Assembly (NCBI GenBank): GCA_029378245.1
Contig: JARKIF010000003.1
Span: 1,984,001-2,048,000, forward strand
Direction: 5' to 3'
Length of the DNA stretch: 64,000 nucleotides
From: Roridomyces roridus
Taxonomy: Eukaryota > Basidiomycota > Agaricomycetes > Agaricales > Mycenaceae
Part shown: in pieces, positions 54,935 through 64,000 of the stretch
How positions within the stretch are numbered: position 1 is the stretch's first letter
Layout of the letters: each line of letters begins with the position of its first letter
Program-made: the position numbers and the translations under genes
Notes under the pieces: generated by a model
The model's input: the letters and a program-made list of their open reading frames with translations, nothing else
What the model was told of the DNA's origin: nothing
The model's database searches: none

Positions 54935-56568
54935 TTAGCCTTCGTCTGTTTCTTCTTCGAGCGTCAGTCGTTGTATACAGAGCTGCGCTACGGCCTCTCC
55001 ATCGAGCGGAATCTCGTTCCCTGGTAAAAAAAAACATCAGTTTTTGATGGCATGGTTTGATGCACGAACCTTGGAAGCCTTCTGGGTACGCTGGAAGTGG
55101 CAGATCGGGGCTGGTAAATGACCTGGTCGACGAATCAATTGTAATTTCGATGGAGACCATTTGGAGCAGTACTTGGAAGCCCAAAAGCCATAATGTGTCA
55201 TGCCCAGAGCGCGCGTCGTATACTCGTAGTCGTGGGCAAAGCCGCCTGGGTAGAAAAACTCGATGACAGTCGAGCGACCATTGGGTTTCATCCATAGTAG
55301 GTTCGAGAGGCCGTTTCCGTGCACGCCCAACAAAATCTATCCGAAAGTAAGAGAAGTGTGCAAGAAAACAGAGCAAGAAACATACGGTAGTCCGTGCAGA
55401 CAGTCGCAGCTGCTCCAGTCGGGACATTTTTTCAGGCAGCACGACGTTAACCTCCCATCCATATGCCGCCTCGAGTTTGCGTAGCTCGCGAACGAGCCTC
55501 TCGTGATCCGCCTCTATGAGCATGCGCCGGCCCCACTCCTGGCGCGAAATGTATGTGATAACAGGTGGGCCCACTGTGCCCGCTCCCTCTTCTGGGTCCA
55601 GCCCAGCGAACCGCACAACGTTGTTCCGGATGGTCATCCACCAGTGTGGGCTTCCGGGGAGGCCGAATGCGGCGGCTGCGGTGCGTTGGTAGCGCTGGTA
55701 ATTGAGTGAGAGCATCGCTGCTGAGCGATCAGCGAGCACGACGCGCTCAAATACAAAGGGTTTGCCCATCTTGGCGCGGTCATCCCAGTCGTCGATGAAT
55801 TCCATGGTGAGTTCTGGGAAGGATGATCGGACAACCCATTGGTTCATGAGCGCGTAGTCCCGCCAGCGGAATGCGTCGAGGCGGTTGAAGATCATCCGTC
55901 GAGGTGAGGGAAGGGTCGTATTGCCAGAGGCGGGAATGGAAGTGTCCAATGAGGAGTATGTTCGCCAGAAGCCGAACAGCAGTTCTGCTACGCCGTGGTA
56001 ATAATGTCTTACGTACTGAGGGGGATCGTTGACAAAGTACTGCAGCTGGAGTTAGCACTAGGATGGATACTCTACAGAGGACGAACTGATACGCCATCCA
56101 AAATCTGAGCTCTTGAGCCAAACAAGGCCAAAGCCTCCGTGGTGTTGATGATGCGAATATCAGTGTCGTCGGGGAGTCGGGCACGCTCGGCCTCTTCGCC
56201 GACTTCGATTTCTATACCCTTGGAGTAGATGCTAGAAATGTTGGGCACGTTTTGCGGCTCGTTGGAGACGATAAAGACGACGCCCTTGTAGATATATAGC
56301 CAGTCAATGATGGACCAGCCTGAATGAAACAAATGAGCCCGCAGGAACGGTTCCACGACTGACGCTGACCGGGAACATGGGCAATGATTTTCGTTTGGAT
56401 ATCGCCCGCGTTTAGCTGGGTATGATAGGGCTGGCGGGCAGGGACAGGTGGGGCAGGAAGTGCGAACAACTGTTGTGGGCCTGTACGTGAGGCAAAAATG
56501 AGGAATAGTCCGCAGAAGAGAATGCAAAGGAGCAATATTTCGCGTATGGTGGGAGGTGAGAACCTCAT
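54935..56568 (-). CDS. GT61-family glycosyltransferase, copy A
   Basis: A type II membrane protein: MRFSPPTIREI, then a membrane span LLLCILFCGLFLIFA, then a stem and a lumenal DUF563/GT61 domain. Key segments are WSIIDWLYIYKGVVFIVSN, DTDIRIINTTEALALFG, RLDAFRWRDYALMNQWVVRS, FIDDWDDRAKM, YISRQEWGRRMLIEADHERL, GWEVNVVLPEKMSRLEQLRL, LLGVHGNGLSNLLWMKP and VIEFFYPGGFAHDYEYTTRA. The HGNGLSN and RxxRRR-like parts are where GT61 enzymes hold the sugar nucleotide. In this family xylosyl- or GlcNAc-transfer in the Golgi or ER is typical; the donor is not known here. The 3' exons end VAQLCIQRLTLEEETDEG. It is a paralog of the gene at 58652. Confidence 0.85.
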
Positions 56569-57021
56569 CCTTAGCGATAGCGAAAGGAAGTCGCATTACC
56601 AGATTGTGGAGACCGTCACCGACTTAACACCGAATTCTGAAGATAGTCCGCCAGGCTGTCCTGATAGTGGCTACGGTGTGTAATATATGAGCTCAGAGAT
56701 GTAAAAGTAGAAGCCTTGGAAGAGTCTGCCTGCGTCGTGTCAATGGGTATCAGAGTGAATCCAGCAGCAAGGCGCGGCGACCATCTTTTTTCCTGCCTGT
56801 TGAACGTCGAACTCGAACAGCTGCCAGCCAGGGCTATTAGGGGTCGATGGAGTCACCGGCAGTAAGTGGAATTAAGGCGGTTAAGCCGATAGTCGTCTAA
56901 AGAGAGCCTGGGTCGCCCAAGAGGTGCAGACAGACGAGACGAATCAAGCCGGTACGTTGATTGCCTAAACGCGGTCGTGGGAAAATCAACAAGGACGCGT
57001 CTGTTCTAACGTTCCTCGACG
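56569..57021. other. Divergent intergenic region between GT61 A and the zinc-finger gene
   Basis: This 450-bp stretch separates two divergent starts and so contains both promoters. No gene or clear element is visible. Confidence 0.4.
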
Positions 57022-58597
57022 ATGCTACAGCTGCCGCCCGGCTCAATACTCATCCACCCGCCCTTCGATAATGTCGTTCTTGGCCCCGAAGGCATGACCT
57101 ACGCCATTCTTGCCGAGCACCCAGACTGGTTCCTCGACGTCAAAGACTGGATCACCCTCGACGACGACACCCAGCGCATTTCCTATCACTCGGCCCTCGT
57201 TCCACCAGAGAGCGCCAGTGAAGCTCGTTGCCTTTTTTGCAGGCAGCTAGTTGCAAGCGCAAATTGGAAGATCCACGTCCGCGACGAGCATCGGGTTGTG
57301 CTCGATTTCAGCCAATCCAACTCAACAGCTTCATGTAGGTATAATGGTACATTGTCTCTTCTCTTTTTCAACCCGCGACTTCTACAGCAATGCACGTGCC
57401 CCACGCGCCACCGATCCTTCCTCCACAATCAGAGGTCGAGTCCGTGAAGAAGAAGAAAAAGACGACGCTGGTGGAGTCGGACGTTGAGGGTGATGATACT
57501 GCGAAACCGGTGACGAAGAAGAAGAAATCAGCGCAGGTTACCTCGACGACAAAGACGCCAAAGAGCACCAATGCCGCTCCCGAGCCAAAGAAAGCGCCCA
57601 AGAAACACAAGAAACAGCAGGATCAAGTTGAGAACGACGAGCCAGCTCCGACCAGGAAGAAGATTCTGAAGCGCAAGAGAGATGTCGATGCCATCGCAGA
57701 GAGCACTCAGCAGCCCAAGAAAAGGAAGAATAAAACAGCTGCCGCTCCTCCGTCTTCCGATGCGCGGCCGTCCAGTAGCCAAACCCTTGCTTTATCGTCT
57801 GATGCCCCTACCCTCGTCGAGGACGTCGAATCCTCTGAACCGGAAGTAGAACTCGTCTGCGATCAAGGCCACAAGGGTGCGCTCTGTACTCCTACAGGTA
57901 GTCTCCAACTTCTCTCCCGTCTGCCAGTTCTATAACCTCGGTTGTGGCACCCCCCAGCCGAGGACGACGAGTCGCCGCCGAACTCCGATGGGTCTGTGGT
58001 GGCCTTGGGTTGGGAGCATTTTTTGAAGGATATTCCGCAAGAGCCCCTCGATTTTCCCATGATTCGGCGATACCGTTCCTCGACGATCCGGCCGCGTGGG
58101 CAGAGGCCAACTCTACTGCGCCAGTCCATCCGTACGATGAGGATTGGTGTGTGACGATTGACGGTGTCAGGTTCACGTACGATGGGCAGTGTGCGGACCG
58201 GAATTTGTTGGTGGATGGGGCGTTTTTACCGGTGCCGACGATGGATGAACGCGAGCGGGTGAGAGTGGAGGAGCTGGCCTTCGAGGAGGAGAAGTTGCCT
58301 CGGGTGTTTTGGACAGGGAAACATCGCCAGGTTGAAGTCGACGAGGAGGAGGAAGAAGAAGAAGAATTTCGTCCGCCCGCTCTTTACTTTCACGCTGACA
58401 TGGACGTGGAATGGCCCGGGAATCCCAGTCTTGCTCCTTTCATTTTGCCTGTTGCTTGGTACGTATGCCAGTTGCATCTCGGTGCTCGGACTGATATAGT
58501 TTTTACTAGACCTACTCTCAATGCTGGATACTCGGAGACTGGAATAGATGGATTTGCTTCTGCTGAGACTGCTGCTTTTATTCCCTTGTTGTGGTAG
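57022..58597 (+). CDS. Nuclear-type protein with a CxxC...HxxxxH zinc finger, unknown
   Basis: Starts MLQLPPGSILIHPPFDNVVL. A putative zinc finger has Cys-Leu-Phe-Cys, 11 residues, His, 4 residues, His (RCLFCRQLVASANWKIH, then VRDEH). After an intron, a long basic stretch (SVKKKKKTTL, RKKILKRKRDVD, KKRKNKT) suggests nuclear localisation and DNA or RNA contact. The second half has a conserved-looking folded part (GWEHFLKDIPQEPLDFPMIR, EDWCVTIDGVRFTYDGQCAD) and an acidic run of eight Glu. A later intron near 58459-58509 leads to GYSETGIDGFASAET. I do not recognise the family. The gene lies exactly between two GT61 paralogs, and its stop is 54 bp before the next start. Confidence 0.65.
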
Positions 58598-58651
58598 AAT
58601 ACAGAAGAATTTGTGATTTGATCGCCGTACAGCCACGCCTGTCTTTCTTCA

Positions 58652-60468
58652 ATGAACATTGCACCCCCGACTCGACGAGAACTTGTCCTCGTCGCGGTCT
58701 TGTTCCTCTCAATCCTCTACTACAGCAATTTGCAGCTCAGAAATGCGTTGATCGTCACCCCCGTATCACCACCGGTTATACCCCATCGCCCCGCTCCAGT
58801 TGACTCGCTTGTCGAAAAGACTCCCCGGGTGTACGACACACGACTGTCCTGGGGAGACGATGCAGTCCCTGCTTCAAAAGTCCTGTCCCATGTTCCAGGC
58901 ACGTCACCTTTCCTTTCCGAAAGCTTGTGCTGACCGCGTCTGGCAGGATGGTCAATAATTGACCGATTGTACCTCCTTGGAGGGGTCGTATACATCGTCT
59001 CAGATGATCCAGAATCAGTTCCCGACACGTCCACCATGTATTCAAAAGGCATCCATATTCTGCCAGGCAAGGAACACGAAGACTCGCGACTGCCAGGCGA
59101 CGAAGACATCCGGATAGTCAGCACTGCAGAAGCAAAGAAGCTCTTTGGGACCGGCGCCTCCGTTATTGATGGTGTTACGGTTCGTCAACCCAGCTGCCTG
59201 TGCTGCCAGTCGTCCTAACTGCCACACAGTATTTTGTCAACGACCATCCCCAATTGTAAGTGCTTTCCAACGCATGCTGATGCCTCTAATCGCCGTCCAG
59301 CATTCGCCACTACTACCACTGGTCGGGTACTGCTCTTTCTTCTGTCATTGCGTCGACGTTGACTGTTGTGTAGCTGAACTGTATTTCGGTTTTTGGCGGA
59401 CGTACTCTTCCCTCGATCCTTCCATTTCTACAGAAGGCAACACGACCCTCCCTCAACCCCGGCACATGTTCTTCAATAGATTAGACGCCTTCCGTTGGCG
59501 CGACCCAACCGACATGAATCAGCTTGTTCTTCGCTCCTCATTCCCAGACGTGACCATGGAATTCATCGACGACTGGGACGATCGTGCCAAAATGAACGTC
59601 CCCTTCGTCTTTGACCGTGTCGTGCTGGCCGACCGCTCGGCCGCCATGATTTCCTACAACTACAAACGCTACCAGCGCACGGCTGCAGCCCCGTTCGCAC
59701 TCCCGGGCAGCTTCAACTGGTGGATGACGATCCGCAACAGCGTCATCCAGATGGCAGGCATGGATATTGAGGATGGGAGTTCTACGAGCGACAAACCTGT
59801 CATCACATACGTCTCGCGGCAAGCATGGGGTCGTCGTACCCTCATCCCCGAACACCACGACCGACTGGTCAAGGAGCTGTATCGGCTTCGCGACACTTAC
59901 GGCTGGGAGGTGAACGTCGTTCTCATGGAAAATTTCAGTCGAATGGAACAGATTCAGCTGTCCGTGCGGACTACCGTATGTTTCCCACTTCCTTTGCTGC
60001 ACACTTCTCATAGTCTTGGATAGGTGCTCTTGGGTGTACACGGTATTTCCTGCACCTCACATTCTTGGATAGGTGCTAATTCATCACAGGTAACGGATTG
60101 ACAAACTTGTTGTGGATGCGCCCAACACCGCGAACGACTGTCATCGAAATCTTTTACCCCGAGGGTTTCGCACACGACTACGAGTACACCGCGCGGTCGT
60201 TGGGAATCACGCATTACGGATTCTGGGACTCAGCGTCAGTCGTCTCACCTTTCTCACATTCCAGGAGATTAAACACCTTTCAGCTCTTTCACGAGTCCCA
60301 ATACCCCCGTCAACTACTACCCTGACGAATTCCAAGGTTCGTTCGTGTCTTTATCCCCGAGATCATATTAACGATTCTTCGACAGGCGACAAAATTCCGA
60401 TCGACGCCGAGGCTGTCGGAAGGCTAATTTACGATCGACTCACTCTTTCGTTGGAAGTCGATGATTAG
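58652..60468 (+). CDS. GT61-family glycosyltransferase, copy B
   Basis: Start MNIAPPTRRELVLVAVLFL, with a membrane span VLFLSILYYSNLQL. The lumenal domain mirrors copy A: WSIIDRLYLLGGVVYIVSDD, YFVNDHPQFIRHYYHWSAEL, RLDAFRWRDPTDMNQLVLRS, FIDDWDDRAKMNVPFVFDRV, YVSRQAWGRRTLIPEHHDRL, GWEVNVVLMENFSRMEQIQL, VLLGVHGNGLTNLLWMRP, VIEIFYPEGFAHDYEYTARS and IPIDAEAVGRLIYDRLTLSL. Before HGNGLTN the gene has a 19-nt micro-exon (60024-60042) and an intron at 60043-60089 that copy A lacks. Donor and product are unknown; Golgi or ER xylosyl- or GlcNAc-transfer is typical of the family. Confidence 0.86.
60014..60077 (+). repeat. Direct repeat of a splice-acceptor region in GT61 copy B
   Basis: TCTTGGATAGGTGCT occurs at 60014-60028 and again at 60063-60077, offset 49 bp. 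Similarity extends left as CTCATAG against CTCACAT. The first copy is the acceptor and start of the 19-nt micro-exon; the second lies inside the copy-B-specific intron. Confidence 0.85.
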
Positions 60469-60587
60469 ACGCGTCAGCATGGACTCAATACACTACACGG
60501 ACTATGTAATGCACTGTAGGAACAGCTTAATGTAGATTGCATTAGATTTTGGAGCCTCTGAACACGATCCATCCATCCATGACTATG

Positions 60588-62515
60588 CTAACGTGGACTA
60601 AACACAACAGCCATCGCCCCATTCACGACTCCGTCCTTCAAGTTGAGCCACCGGCCCATCCGATGCTCTTGCCCAAGCCCAGCAACCAACAGGGCGCCTC
60701 CACTCTTGCGGGGAGAAGATTCCGCCTCATCCTCAGAACGCGTCCAAGCTGCATCAGCGAGGAATTCTCGCGGCGGTGTGAGCAGCTGTAATGAGTTGAC
60801 GACGCCAGGCGCGGAGACTGTCCCGACCAATGCGAAAGATTTGAGCTTTGCGTCGAGCTGCCATATTCGAATGGCGCCGTCCCATGAGCCAGAGGCGATA
60901 ACGTCCGAGTAACGAAGGCTCGCGACAGATGTGATCCATCTGGGTGTTTGGATAATGCCCTCTGTCGCAAAGACTGCTTCGTTCAGGCCGTGGGCGAGAG
61001 CCTGTGCGAATACGGGCTTCTTCTTTTGCGTTGACCAAAGGCAGAGGGAGCTAGGAGAATATGAGCACCACAGAAATCAAGAGAAGGTAGAAGACAAACC
61101 CGCTGTCGCCGCCACTGACAAAGTTAGTTTCGTCAATCATGGCGACGCATTCCATGCTCCCCTCAATAAACTTGGTAGTCTTTTCCCGCGGCTTGCCCTT
61201 TCCCCCTCCTTCCTCGTCCTCATCACCAATGTCCTCGTCTTCCCCACGTAAACCGCCCTCTAGAACCTCCCTCACACGACTCCGGCCTCCACCACGAAAC
61301 ACGAGCTGTGTCTCGTCCACAATCTTCCAATAACGGGCCGTCTTGTCACGGCCACCGACACTCACACAGCTCTCTCCGCGTAAGGCGTCGATAGCTCGGA
61401 CGTGGTCTTGGTGCCCGAAGAGTGTCTCGACGTAGCCCATCACCCCAGGTGATAAATCGTACACCTTGAGCGTCCGGTCGTGTGAGCCCGTGTATAATTG
61501 GTGGGTTCCTTTGCGGAACGCGACGGCCTGTCACGTTCTTCAGCATTAAGCATGGAATAAAAGGGTTTGACGCACCGAAACGAGGTCTTTATGTCCAACT
61601 TGGCCCACAAAGCTTTTTACCCATACGCCCTCTTCCGCGTCCCATACACCAACACGGCGATCCTGCCCAGCGCTTGCGAGGTACTTGCCGTCCCAGCTCA
61701 AGGCAAGATCAAGAACAGCGTCCGTGTGGCCCTCCACCACAGGGTCTGCTGGGCCTTTACCCTTGCCCTTTTTGGTAGAGCCTTTTATTGGGCGTACTTT
61801 GTGGAAGGTTTCCAGCTTTTTGCCGGAAGTGAGGTCCCATTTTATTATGGATCCCTCCTTGCCCGAAGTGAATAGATGCCGCCCCGACTCTGACGCAACG
61901 GCGGCGGTCACGGAGAAGCGGTGCCCTCGTGTGCGTAGAGTACCGCTTGGCGGTTTTGTAAAGTCGATCTAAATATGCGTTGGATGAAGGATTTATTTTT
62001 CTGTGCTGGGAGAAACGCACGGTATCTGCAATGAACAGATGCATCTTCCCCGAGTGCTCTATGACATCTTGCTTTAGACGCGCAGAAATGAGCTCTCGGT
62101 CGATCTCCGCCGCGTCGAATTCGCCCTCGGCTGAGTTGCATGAGAAAAATAAAAAGTTTGCAGGAAACAACGCACCAAGCCCCTCCTTGACGCTGTCCAA
62201 GTACAACTTGGCCAGTCGCAGTCGCTTCTCCGCGGGTGTCTCGTTCTCGTCCTCGCTTCCACTTGCACCAGGGTCGACGTCGACGTCCGCCGTGAGGTCG
62301 AGGTCATCTATATCCCCGCCCTCGTTGTCCGTGCGGTCCGAGTCGAGCTCTTCATCCGCTTGCCGTTTCTTGGTTTTCTTGGTCGGCGCAGGAGCAGTCT
62401 GCTTCTTGGACGACCCATCTTTTCCGCGTGCAAACTTTTTGGATGGACCTGCTGGGCCTGATTCAGAGCGTTTCCGTTTTCGAGGTTTGGATGAGGTGAA
62501 GAATGCGTCGGGCAT
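60588..62515 (-). CDS. RRP9: U3 snoRNP WD40 protein Rrp9/U3-55K
   Basis: Rrp9 is a U3 snoRNA-bound WD40 protein of the SSU processome, needed for early rRNA processing. The N terminus MPDAFFTSSKPRKRKRSESG is Lys/Arg-rich, followed by an acidic region and LRLAKLYLDSVKEGL. The WD40 propeller starts near RGHRFSVTAAVASESGRHLF and has blades such as GHTDAVLDLALSWDGKYLAS, GQDRRVGVWDAEEG, GSHDRTLKVYD, GHQDHVRAID and GGRDKTARYW. Next come WITSVASLRYSDVIASGSWD and the family-specific ending LLVAGLGQEHRMGRW with GAMAVVFSPR. An acidic insertion (GEDEDIGDEDEEGGGK) interrupts one blade. Introns near 62110-62160, 61925-62030, 61509-61575 and 61047-61100 were recognised. Confidence 0.9.
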
Positions 62516-62723
62516 TTGACGCAACGCAAATTTTTGGAAGAGGAAGGAGGTGTCTGATGGGATCATACCCACCATCATTCTCCAAGTATTTCTCAAAGAC
62601 CCTGTCGTTCTGAATTCTCTACCTTGCCGTTCATGCTCGTTTACGGTGAGGTCGTGTATATTAGATAAACCAGCATGTTGCAGATATTTTACACCACCAT
62701 TTAATTAAACAACATTCCTCTAC

Positions 62724-64000
62724 TCAGTCACTCTTCTTCGTAGGCGGCATGCTCATCCGCTTCCCCTGAGGCGGCGGGGGCGTGCCCATAGTGAAGCCCT
62801 GGCCAGGAAGAGGCGTGGGAGGGAACACTCCATACTGCGGAGTCCCTGGTGCACTCGGCGAGTCCCCATTGAATCTCGGAGACGAAATGCCCAGACCCGC
62901 GGCATTCCCAATGCTCGCAGCGCGCCCACTGTTGTGACCCAAGCCGCTACTCGACCGTGCACTCATGGGCGGAGGCCCAAATCCTGGCGTGCCGGGTTGT
63001 GAGGCGCCATTGTTGCCTGCGTAAGGCGAGAATGGGCTGGCGGGCGGGAAGCTGGAACTGACAGGCGTGCCGAAAGGAGAGCTACTACCAAAGGCAGGGG
63101 ATCCTGGTGTACCCTCCATGACCCAACCATTACCCTGGGGAATGAGACGCCCAGATTTGGGACGTGCGCGAAGCGAAGCACCGGAGAATTTGCTGCGCAG
63201 AGCTGACGCCGAAGCGACAGGCGTGGGCGTGATTTCCGAGTCGGGGTCGCCCACGACTGCTTCCACAGCAGCGGTGGTAATCCGAACAGCGTAGCCCATA
63301 CAAGTGAAAACCCCGCCAATGACGCCAACACAGCTGGGGAGATGTGAATATAACATCCAAACCAGGTATTGAAAGAACAAACCGGATAATCAACTGAATA
63401 AAGCTGGTTGTCCGCTGGTGAATCGTCAAGCTCATGGGATCCATATCAAATTTGAAGAAGATCCCAGGCGTCCCGCTGTGGTGGCTGAGCACACGAGTAT
63501 AGTGGGTCACACTGTACTGATTCGTGTGGAGAGGAGCAGAGCGGGGCGGGACGTAGGTGGTGGGCACGACGTGCAGGAAATATTGGTATGCAACGAAGGC
63601 TAAGCCATGGATTATAAATCTGATAATAGCAAAGGGAGAGGAAGACGCACGCTCATGGGCCACCTCGAAAGAGTTGTCGAGAGGCTGGACGATATCGGGG
63701 AAATAAGGGCCAAAAGAAAACTCAGTGATGACGTGGGAGAGATTCATCACTGGGGAAATCATTACGAATAGCACAAGAAAGAAGCTGTCCACGTACGCTT
63801 GTGGTCGACGTGTTCGTGCGACGCGTAGCCGTGGCCGAGGGTTGTGATGTGCAAGTTAGCAGTCACTTTCTTGACTTCGAGCTGTCCGGAGACTCTGCAT
63901 CCACGCGCGTCGGGCTCATGCTTGTAACGGGGCATGTATGGGGTCGAGTCCCATTGGAGGATGGAGGAGAAGAGACCACGCGACTTGCGCGATTGGGCAA
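62724..64000 (-). CDS. ERV41: Erv41/ERGIC2-like COPII cargo receptor, C-terminal part
   Basis: The 5' end lies beyond the window. Visible parts are FSSILQWDSTPYMPRYKHEP, CRVSGQLEVKKVTANLHITT, LGHGYASHEHVDHK, then MNLSHVITEFSFGPYFPDIV, the conserved lumenal core. VAYQYFLHVVPTTYVPPRSA, TNQYSVTHYTRVLSHHSGTP, GIFFKFDMDPMSLTIHQRTT and SFIQLIIR follow. A membrane span near CVGVIGGVFTCMGYAVRITT comes before a long Pro/Gly/Ser tail (PTPVASASALRSKFSGASLR ... RMSMPPTKKSD). Erv41 and Erv46 form a heteromer that cycles between ER and Golgi. The tail of about 150 residues is longer than in yeast. Short introns occur near 63330-63390, 63605-63650 and 63796-63850. Confidence 0.85.

Noticed and set aside
61980..62519. 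Ser-rich 179-codon plus frame opposite RRP9
   Set aside because: It is the reverse of the acidic, Lys-rich N-terminal half of RRP9, which is well supported on the minus strand.
63925..63960. GGTCGAGTCC-like T-loop suggesting a tRNA
   Set aside because: No acceptor or anticodon stems fit around it, and the segment codes for a conserved part of the Erv41-like protein (ILQWDSTPYMPRY).

Overview
This window looks like nuclear DNA of a filamentous basidiomycete, probably an Agaricomycete. Nearly every gene is cut by many short introns (about 43-60 nt, GT-AG with a few GC-AG). Genes lie on both strands with short gaps. The content fits as well: LPDEI-type F-box-like proteins, GH35/GH79/GH20 secreted glycosidases, GT61 transferases, and a mix of conserved eukaryotic housekeeping genes. 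I saw no tRNA, rRNA, CRISPR array, intact transposon or bacterial-style operon. CDS coordinates below are whole spans from start to stop; introns are described in the evidence.

Left part (1-22 kb): the start of a short-chain dehydrogenase and an F-box protein; the U4/U6 recycling factor Prp24/SART3 in 23 exons; ESCRT-II subunit Vps25 on the other strand; a GH35 beta-galactosidase; an Asi1/Asi3-like transmembrane RING ligase; a GH79 glycosidase; a mitochondrial NAD-type carrier; a single-pass membrane protein; and a long helical protein of uncertain identity.

Middle (22-47 kb): two direct-repeat histidine-phosphatase-fold paralogs around a small unknown gene, then Iwr1, an F-box/LRR-like protein, and the first of three related F-box-like genes (A, 32.2-34.5 kb, minus strand). 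Next come an alpha/beta-barrel protein, a CDF metal transporter, the KEOPS subunit Cgi121, an ER UDP-sugar transporter and a methyltransferase. F-box-like copies B and C follow in tandem on the plus strand.

Right part (47-64 kb): a disordered protein with two SUMO-interaction-like motifs and a tandemly duplicated 3' end; Arp2/3 subunit ARPC5; a secreted Lys/Pro/His-rich repeat protein; a membrane-anchored SET protein; a GH20 hexosaminidase; two GT61 transferases flanking a zinc-finger nuclear protein; the U3 snoRNP protein Rrp9; and the end of an Erv41-like cargo receptor.

The genes do not form one obvious pathway. Looser themes are secretory and glycan work (GH20, GH35, GH79, GT61 x2, UDP-sugar transporter, Erv41), RNA processing (Prp24, Rrp9, Cgi121) and ubiquitin or SUMO signalling (four F-box genes, RING ligase, SIM protein). 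The most interesting signals are: an intron in one GT61 paralog that seems to have arisen by local tandem duplication; a last intron in Prp24 that decides whether the LSm-binding tail is made; a phosphatase pair with an intact RHG motif but no recognisable HD motif; ACGCGT boxes upstream of all three F-box-like paralogs; and single-base frame breaks in Vps25 and at the acid/base motif of the GH35 enzyme.
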